A stretch of 24,845 nt of DNA from assembly GCA_965644295.1 (NCBI GenBank), contig CBFFRP010000392.1, forward strand, positions 1 to 24,845, read 5' to 3'. A program made the translations under genes and the position numbers. Source of the stretch: Paraphysomonas bandaiensis. Lineage: Eukaryota; Chrysophyceae. The notes beneath the pieces are model-generated. The model searched no databases and was not told the origin of the DNA. It saw only the letters and a list, made by a program, of their open reading frames with translations. Numbering within the stretch: the stretch's first letter is position 1; each line of letters opens with the position of its first letter. Shown here piece by piece: positions 18,690-24,845 of this stretch.

Positions 18690-18694
18690 CTCAC
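18690..18694. repeat. Target site duplication, left (CTCAC)
   Basis: CTCAC immediately precedes the 5' LTR and is repeated exactly at 23413-23417 after the 3' LTR. A 5-bp duplication is the usual product of a Ty3/gypsy-type integrase. Confidence 0.9.
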
Positions 18695-19076
18695 TGTTGT
18701 CATCCCCGTATAGGAGGTTGGCTGTCATTGGAGTGAAAGCTTGGTTTGATAGTATACTGCTGTATATTGCACTATACTGTGGATGTATAGTATACAGGAT
18801 ATATACAGTGTAGACAGCCAGCTACAGTAGGGTAACGGTATACCATTATACGGTGTATGATGACAATACGGTGTAGGATATGTACAGTCCAATATGTACA
18901 GTGGATTGGTATAGAGTAAGGGCATATATATGTGCCCAAGCAGTGAGCTGTAGGTGTAGTCTGTGATAGAAGATAGATTAGAATGCTAGTCATTATTATC
19001 ACAGATAACCTCTGATAAAACAAGTTAATAACACTATCATTACTATCAACTTGTGGCTTGTTATTGCCTTACAACA
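18695..19076 (+). repeat. 5' LTR (382 bp)
   Basis: Starts TGTTGT, ends ACAACA: a perfect 6-bp inverted terminus. Aligns without gaps to 23031-23412. Confidence 0.95.
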
Positions 19077-19086
19077 TTAACTTGTT
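19077..19086 (+). other. Candidate self-primer binding site
   Basis: TTAACTTGTT begins at the first base after the LTR. It is the exact reverse complement of AACAAGTTAA at 19019-19028 inside the LTR. It does not start TGG, so an ordinary tRNA 3' end would not pair. This is the layout of Tf1-type self-priming, where the 5' end of the transcript primes reverse transcription. Confidence 0.6.
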
Positions 19087-19700
19087 CTCGAGAGTATGTT
19101 ATCTGAAGCATGTCGCTCCAGCAGTTGGTTACGATGACCGGAAGAGCAGAGAGAGTGTATGTATGTATATGGAGTATAGGAGTGCTGTTTTTGAGTTTGA
19201 GGAGACTGTGGAAGAGGAATTGAAAAAGGCTAATTTCACGGGTATTTTGGAGAACACAGATCACCAGCCGTTTGCTCCTGTTGTGGCCTTTTGGAGTGTT
19301 TATCAAATAAGGAGGCCCTTGTGTACAAAATAATGACTATTCGAGTGGTTCAACGGCATAATAGAGGAGTGTAACTAGTGCAAGTAATTCTTTGTTGGGG
19401 ATTTGATTGACTTTTATTATTTCTTCTGGGTTGATTGGTTTATAATGTACCAAGGTGGCATCAATATTCCTCCTGCTCTGGCTTTTCCTGAAACATTAGC
19501 CTCACCTTCATTGAGCGTTGAGAAGTCAATGACAGAGATTGGAATGCGTGGAAAGTGGTGATCTTCGAAACAGGATCTTACGTGTATCATGATTTTTGCG
19601 AATGTCCGGTTGTTGTCTGTGATCGTCAAACATAGAGAACGATCAAGAGGGCGATGTTATAATTAGTGAAGAATATGAGTTAGGTCCAGTGGAGTATCGA
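19087..19700. other. Interior of LTR element before the protease relic
   Basis: There is a short open stretch at 19058-19333 (its translation includes FEFEETVEEELKKANFTGILEN) and another near 19446-19560 (beginning MYQGGINIPPALAF). By position these could be remains of gag, but I see no capsid or zinc-knuckle motif (C-x2-C-x4-H-x4-C). Stops interrupt both. Confidence 0.35.
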
Positions 19701-19708
19701 CAGAGTGT

Positions 19709-20195
19709 ATGCAGCGGTTTGTTGGGGTGAATAAGGGTCAGAATCAATGGGAGGATGCATGCATGATGGCCCTTGTGGATTCAGGAGCAAACAGAAGTTG
19801 CTGCTGTGTTGAGGTTGAGAGTATATTTGAGTGTGGGATCGGCATGGAAATTTGGTTGTACGACAGCCGTATATATTATTACGTAAGGCATATACATCAG
19901 TTGGATTATGTTGATATCAGAGCCTTAGTTGAGTGTGAATATAATGTTCAGGAGGGTTCAGTAGATGACTCGAGATATGTATCAGGTGTTGGCAATTTAG
20001 AAAATGGTGCTTGTTGCCAGGAGCTACTGTTAATCCGTCAGTGATAGAGGAGGTGTATTTACATCAGATGTTTCGCATGTTTGCTACTAGCTAAGGGCAA
20101 CCTAATCTGTTGCATCGAACAGTTGTTTCCGGGATTCATATTGTGATAGTTGGACATATGATTGGATTGGATTATATATATATAATATATGTGTG
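19709..20195 (+). pseudogene. Relic of a retroviral-type aspartic protease
   Basis: An ATG-started frame at 19709-20044 contains MALVDSGANRSC, the retropepsin active-site loop (D-S-G-A) with its hydrophobic lead-in. About 120 codons later, beyond two stops and in a broken frame, IVGHMIGLDYI near 20155-20185 resembles the second retropepsin block (I-I-G-L-D). The segment between is not conserved. The relic shows the element descends from an ordinary gypsy-like polyprotein. No RT follows it where one would be expected. Confidence 0.6.
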
Positions 20196-20199
20196 TGGA

Positions 20200-22440
20200 C
20201 GTGTCAAGAAGATATAAATGGGCGTCGTTGGTAAGAGAACACGAGGAGTCGGAAGATCTATATTGGCTGCAGTTGTGTCAACTCGTGCGTTTCTATAAAT
20301 AGATGGTCATGAGGTTAAGGTACTTAGTCTCGTTGCGAGAATTGTTGTAGAGCCGGCAGCTCCTGAAGCATAGTTTTAAAAGCTTGCGGTATGGTCGATG
20401 CCAACAGTGGATAAAGGAGTACCGGTTGTTCTTGCGCATCAGTTTCATAAAAGCTTTTAGTGGAGAATATACTCCGTATTATTGGGTAGCGGCCGGTGGT
20501 GTCAGTGGTATTGCATCACAGTAGCAGTTAAAATTTTGTGTTTGTACCGCATGCAGAGTTTGAATTTGGGTATATAGGCTCAACTTGTGGTACAAAAATG
20601 GAGCTACACTTGTTTATATATACCGGGTCGAAAGGAAGTGGAAAGTTCTATGTGCGTGGAGATGTGCGGGTGGTGAAGTTAGGAGTTGAAGATTATGTTA
20701 AATGAATGAAAGATTCAGGAGATGGTTCCTACGATTGATGAGAAATGGACCACAGAGTTATAAATCAGTTCAAGGACTTCTGTGGGAACTGTTGAGTTGT
20801 GTGCGGCATCATGGTACTCTAACCATAAATAGATATGTTTGGTCAAGAGTTCAGGAGGGTGTATAGGCAATGGAAACAGTACACATGCTCAGGAGGGTGT
20901 GCTACAGGAGAGTATCATATATGTTACAGGGGTCTGGTCTGGTCTGGTTTGGTTGTGTCGTGTATGTGGCTATATACAAGAGTTTATTTAGAGATCGACA
21001 ACCTATTCAAAAGTATATACACCCGCCGAGTGACAGCAACACGAGGGAAACCCGAGAGTTAAAATTACGGTTAGTTTTATTCAAGGACCTACTAGTAGGT
21101 ATATACAAAGCAGCAGTGCGTTTATTTCGTTTGGTTGGTTTCTGGGATTTGTACTGTTATTATTCGACTGTGTGAAGTTACGATTTCTTTTGAAAGAAAG
21201 AGTTATTATGTTGCGAATGAGGTGTCAGCGTATCAAAGTTTTTTTTTTTTTGGGAGAGACTGAATGATCAGGGTGAAAGTTTTGTCAGTGTGATCAGTTA
21301 TATAGTTCTTCGTCGTTCTTCACTGTTTCAATGAATGCAAAAGAAGAGTTAATTCGGAATAAGTTGAAAAGTGTCTCAAACATATAATAGGGTATATGTT
21401 ACATGGTGAAGTAAAGTACATATATTTTGTTCTGCAATTTGTATGGATTTAGTTGATGATCTTAATAGATTGTGTGAGAATCTTTGAGACAAAGTAATTC
21501 GGATGTTCAGTTGTTCGTTATGAGTTATGTTTAAATATTGTGTTACAATTATAAAGGAAAGGAGTGATTGGTATTTCGACAATGCCGGTTCAGTGTTCGA
21601 CAGCTTGTGAATTCAATGACCATGCAACATTATTTAATTCGTGCAGTGGTACAGTGTGTGTGTTTTCTTTTTTCCTCGAATGACCCGTTGTTATTTATAT
21701 TCCAATGGTTCTTAAAGTTACGCATTCGTGATGGTTGTGTGTGATGTTACGAAGAATATGTGTTCAACAGTATCATATTATCAGGAGTGTTATTGTAGCG
21801 ACGACATTATTTGATCATAAATTTATTGGAGATTTTCCTGACAGCAAGTTTCAATTTCGATGATGGTTATCGGCAGCAGTTGAATGAATGACAAATAATT
21901 GCATCTGCATTCTCCATGTGAGTTTATAATGTTGACATTGTTGGGAGGAGTGTGATACTACTGTATACTCTTTCGAGAGTGTTATTTTCAAACAAATCCA
22001 TCATTACTGCGAAGGATATAATGTCGAAAGAGTTCAATGCATTGGTCGATAGTTTATTTCAGTATGAGTTGGTGATATTATGAAGGAGAACTTGGTCCTT
22101 AGGCACGAACAAGGATCAGAGCTGGTTATATATGGCAGTTCAAAAGGTCGACTACATGGTGATCATTTGTGTGAGTTAAAGTCCAATACTGAGAGATATT
22201 TGGTTTCGAAAATTGCTTGCGGGCTAGGCCTACTTGTGTGCAGTTGGAACCTACTCTAATATTTGCAGATAAAATGCGTTGTTGATTATTATGGAGGAGT
22301 TTTTTTTAGTGGAAATCATAAGAAGGTCCTGCGGAGGATAAAAGAGAAAACAGGGAAGGATGATCTGGTTTGTATTTTGATATACGATGACTAATATATT
22401 GTTTTCAGATTATAAATCAACAATTATGATCGATATCATC
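20200..22440. other. Non-coding interior of the LTR element
   Basis: AT-rich, with frames under about 100 codons. Short open translations (for example FVPHAEFEFGYIGSTCGT near 20540 and MSKEFNALVDSLFQYEL near 22021) match no domain I know. There is a T run at 21240. I see no RT, RNase H or integrase motif in any frame. Confidence 0.5.
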
Positions 22441-22442
22441 TT

Positions 22443-22903
22443 GTCTTCGGACAATTGCCTGCGTATCATTTGGGTTTAAGCCTATGACACAGAGCATTCT
22501 TTTATTCTGTCTATAGACAATTGCCTGCGTTTCATTTGGGATGTTAAAGCCTATGACACAGAGCACTTTTTGTTGTCTATAGGCAAAGGCCTGCGTTTCA
22601 TTTGGGATGTTAAAGCCTATGACACAGAGCATTCTTTTATGTTGTCTATAGACAATTGCCTGCGTTTCATTTGGGATGTTAAAGCCTATGACACAGAGCA
22701 CTTTTTGTTGTCTATATAGGCAAAGGCCTGCGTATCATTTGGGATGTTAAAGCCTATGACACAGAGCATTCTTTTATTCTGTCTATAGACAATTGCCTGC
22801 GTATCATTTGGGATGTTAAAGCCGATGACACAGAGCACTTTTTGTTGTCTATAGGCAAAGGCCTGCGTATCATTTGGGTTTAAGCCTATGACACAGAGCA
22901 TTA
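22443..22903. repeat. Minisatellite in the LTR element, 7 units
   Basis: This is the same family as 4811-5140. Core GCGT positions 22461, 22527, 22593, 22662, 22730, 22799 and 22865 give spacings of 66, 66, 69, 68, 69 and 66. A and B types are mixed but not strictly alternating. Units 1 and 7 share a 3-base shortening (GGGTTTAAGCC), suggesting that the ends are homogenised. A poly-G run follows, then about 125 bp to the 3' LTR. Confidence 0.95.
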
Positions 22904-23021
22904 TGGGGGGGCGGTTGTGACTTAGTCGAGCAATAGCCGATTGATGTCACGGTATTTAATATTTATTTATATAGGTTCATATTTTATGGACGATAAGGAG
23001 ATCAGGCGTTGGACTGAACAT

Positions 23022-23030
23022 AGGAGGGTG
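23022..23030 (+). other. Candidate polypurine tract
   Basis: AGGAGGGTG directly precedes the 3' LTR, and the same sequence precedes the LTR at 5269. It is short and has one T. Confidence 0.45.
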
Positions 23031-23412
23031 TGTTGTCATCCCCGTATAGGAGGTTGGCTGTCATTGGAGTGAAAGCTTGGTTTGATAGTATACTGCTGTA
23101 TATTGCACTATACTGTGGATGTATAGTATACAGGATATATACAGTGTAGACAGCCAGCTACAGTAGGGTAACGGTATACCATTATACGGTGTATGATGAC
23201 AATACGGTGTAGGATATGTACAGTCCAATATGTACAGTGGATTGGTATAGAGTAAGGGCATATATATGTGCCCAAGGTGTGAGCTGTAGGTGTAGTCTGT
23301 GATAGAAGATAGATTAGAATGCTAGTCATTATTATCACAGATAACCTCTGATAAAACAAGTTAATAACACTATCATTACTATCAACTTGTGGCTTGTTAT
23401 TGCCTTACAACA
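23031..23412 (+). repeat. 3' LTR (382 bp)
   Basis: Starts TGTTGT, ends ACAACA, and differs from the 5' LTR at two adjacent positions only. Confidence 0.95.
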
Positions 23413-23417
23413 CTCAC
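23413..23417. repeat. Target site duplication, right (CTCAC)
   Basis: Exact repeat of 18690-18694. Confidence 0.9.
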
Positions 23418-23754
23418 AGATACAATCTTGTATTAAGCTGAATCCTAATACGCCCCCTCAATGAAATAATCAGTGAACCGTAGATAATAGAGAGAATATG
23501 AACTTATGCACACTAAGTCGATGTAACGACTACGGGTGATTGAGTCTCGCTATAATGACTAACATTGCTGGTCTTATAATCCCTGTCCATGTGCGCAGGT
23601 GATGTAGGGTAGGAATAGTCTTCTCACAACACTCAGCACTTAACTTACTCTTCTTACTCTTTACTTCGCTACTTCTTAACTTTCAACTCAACTACGATAT
23701 CAACTTTCTCTTATATATCTAAAAATCCATATCCTTCTACCTAGATCCCCATAC
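23418..23754. other. Intergenic, no feature seen
   Basis: AT-rich DNA. A pyrimidine-rich stretch ending CTACCTAG at 23744 could be a 3' splice site for the following frame. Nothing else is supported. Confidence 0.4.
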
Positions 23755-24654
23755 GTGCTCCTCCACCCTAGCTGTGACCAAACCACCATCGTCAAGCTAC
23801 AACATGCTCTCACAGCCATGACCAGCAGGCATCAACACACATACGCCACCCCGGACGACATTCGTCACTGGTTATCTGTCCGCGAAATGCACTGGCTCGC
23901 CACATTCTTCACCCCCACAACCACATGGTCCACTGATGGAGAATCAATCAGCATTGTTGGCATACCCAGCGACCCCCACGCGTACGGTCCTGCGTGGACG
24001 TCAGACGAACTCCGTGAAGCCATACTTCTGAATCTCCCTCACATAGTCCTGCACAACGCACACTTCTTCATCATCAACCCTGCCGGCCTCGCCATCAACC
24101 TTGACAACGCTCTACTCAACCTTGAACCACACATTCAAGTGCGAGAACCCAGCGTTCAGCGCGACGTCCCGCCCATCAATGCACGCCCACAACATCCCAC
24201 CAGCCCCGTAGTCACACCCACATGCCCTCCTGCGCCTTCAGAGACCACAGTGGCCGACATCATACCATCACCAGACACCATAAACTCCTCCCCCCACAAT
24301 TCTACATCTAGGCCACGGAAAACTCCCCGGACAAAAGGCAACCGGACCCCCACACTCCCCACCAGGACACAGCCCCCTCGTAAAGCCCGACACGCCCAGT
24401 CCTATGCAGACCTCCCTGACACAGTCCCTACACATACATTATACTGTCCACACGTGCCCTTCCGCACCTTACTCCAAGCAGCGAATCCACCCCAACCGCT
24501 CACATGGGACCCTACACTCAAATATAAAGTCCTGATGGGCCTAGCAGACACCCTGCCCAAAGGAAATGCCTTATACGCCGGAGAGAGCAGATCCCGGCCC
24601 ATGCCATCATTTCCGAGTGCACTGGCCAAAGACTCTCTATATATAAAGATCTGA
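23755..24654 (+). CDS. Unrecognised proline/threonine-rich protein
   Basis: A 299-codon frame, open upstream without an ATG. The first in-frame ATG is near 23818, and an exon start after CTACCTAG (23744) is possible. The first ~130 residues look like a folded domain (DDIRHWLSVREMHWLATFF, then SISIVGIPSDPHAYGPAWTSDELREAILLNLPHIVLHNAHFFIINPAG). A disordered Pro/Thr/Arg-rich linker follows (residues ~150-215), then a short tail (YCPHVPFRTLLQAANP, TWDPTLKYKVLMGLADTLPKGNALY). GC content is clearly higher than in the surroundings, which supports real coding. I recognise no family. It could be a host gene or an ORF of a dispersed element, since the hairpin repeat lies 90 bp downstream. Confidence 0.5.
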   Translation: MLLHPSCDQTTIVKLQHALTAMTSRHQHTYATPDDIRHWLSVREMHWLATFFTPTTTWSTDGESISIVGIPSDPHAYGPAWTSDELREAILLNLPHIVLHNAHFFIINPAGLAINLDNALLNLEPHIQVREPSVQRDVPPINARPQHPTSPVVTPTCPPAPSETTVADIIPSPDTINSSPHNSTSRPRKTPRTKGNRTPTLPTRTQPPRKARHAQSYADLPDTVPTHTLYCPHVPFRTLLQAANPPQPLTWDPTLKYKVLMGLADTLPKGNALYAGESRSRPMPSFPSALAKDSLYIKI

Positions 24655-24743
24655 TTATTACATGAGAGAACTACTTTGTTTTTAGCTATCTACGACTTTA
24701 GACTAGTGGTATCAAAGTTGCTAAATACTGAGTTTTCTCGGGA

Positions 24744-24780
24744 CTGCTTGTGCATTGCTGCAAGCACCTTGGTGCAACCA
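24744..24780. repeat. Conserved hairpin repeat, copy 2
   Basis: CTGCTTGTGC, ATTGCT, GCAAGCACCTTGGTGCAACCA. Both arms of the two stems are the same as in 16911-16947; differences fall in the loops. Downstream similarity (CCTTTGGG, GTCTCTG) continues to the window edge, and the minus strand there encodes ETLPKGRPPD then a stop. Confidence 0.8.
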
Positions 24781-24845
24781 TCCCTTGTGTTGGGCTTAGT
24801 CCGGTGGTCTTCCTTTGGGTAATGTCTCTGCCGGTCCGGAGCCAC

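Larger units (their letters stand above)
18695..23412 (+). mobile_element. Complete LTR retrotransposon (4718 bp), non-autonomous, young
   Basis: Two 382-bp LTRs, TGTTGT...ACAACA termini, 5-bp target duplications, a candidate self-primer binding site at 19077 and a purine tract (AGGAGGGTG) before the 3' LTR define a complete insertion. The LTRs differ by only two adjacent bases (AAGCAGTG against AAGGTGTG), so it inserted recently. The 3954-bp interior holds only short degenerate frames: a retropepsin active-site relic (19770-19800) but no recognisable reverse transcriptase, RNase H or integrase. It must have been moved by proteins of another element, plausibly a Ty3/gypsy relative. The interior from about 20200 to 22430 is AT-rich with no supportable gene. 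The seven-unit minisatellite sits near the 3' LTR. Confidence 0.92.

Noticed and set aside
20835-21175. Overlapping short plus-strand frames in the LTR-element interior.
   Set aside because: Repetitive GGTCTG composition, no conserved motif, two overlapping frames of equal quality.

Overview
The window is nuclear DNA of an unidentified eukaryote, most likely a single-celled or fungus-like one. The support is one spliced DDX3/Ded1-type DEAD-box helicase gene with introns of 45 and 47 bp, the standard genetic code, AT-rich spacers, and a dense load of nested eukaryotic transposons (a chromodomain Ty3/gypsy element, Crypton-like tyrosine-recombinase elements and a TIR element). I cannot choose between an oomycete, an early-diverging fungus and a holozoan protist from sequence alone.

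Layout. 1-3588 is a decayed Ty3/gypsy pol: protease tail, reverse transcriptase, RNase H, integrase, a chromodomain visible only after switching frame, and an extra C-terminal domain. A G-rich polypurine tract and a possible 3' LTR follow. 4811-5664 is the 3' end of a second LTR element: a five-unit minisatellite followed by a 396-bp LTR. 5943-13511 is a head-to-tail dimer of a Crypton-like element. Its three junctions all carry GTTTT(A/T)GTAA, as expected if a circular element recombined into a GTTTT target. Copy 1 keeps the start of a tyrosine-recombinase gene and copy 2 keeps its end. Both contain about 2.5 units of a 346-bp tandem repeat. A 2.76-kb element with 19-bp terminal inverted repeats and a TA duplication (8246-11001) sits in the tail of copy 1. 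Copy 2 preserves a nearly matching empty site. The insert carries two minus-strand reading frames of unknown function.

13645-14383 is a very long TATG microsatellite that ends about 100 bp before the start codon of the helicase gene (14485-16424), the only clear cellular gene. 16911-18690 is a G-rich region with a conserved hairpin repeat and a 42-bp minisatellite.

18695-23412 is a complete LTR retrotransposon: two 382-bp LTRs differing at two adjacent bases, 5-bp CTCAC target duplications, TGTTGT...ACAACA ends, a relic of an aspartic protease, and a seven-unit minisatellite homologous to the one at 4811. It has no recognisable reverse transcriptase or integrase, so it looks like a young non-autonomous element. 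The ten bases just inside its 5' LTR are complementary to ten bases within the LTR, which is the Tf1-type self-priming arrangement. The window ends with an unrecognised proline-rich reading frame (23755-24654) and a second copy of the hairpin repeat.

The main candidates for something new are the Crypton-like tandem dimer with readable attachment junctions, the TIR element carrying an unknown gene with its empty site alongside, and the young self-priming LTR element whose 3' region carries a frame-preserving dimeric minisatellite.
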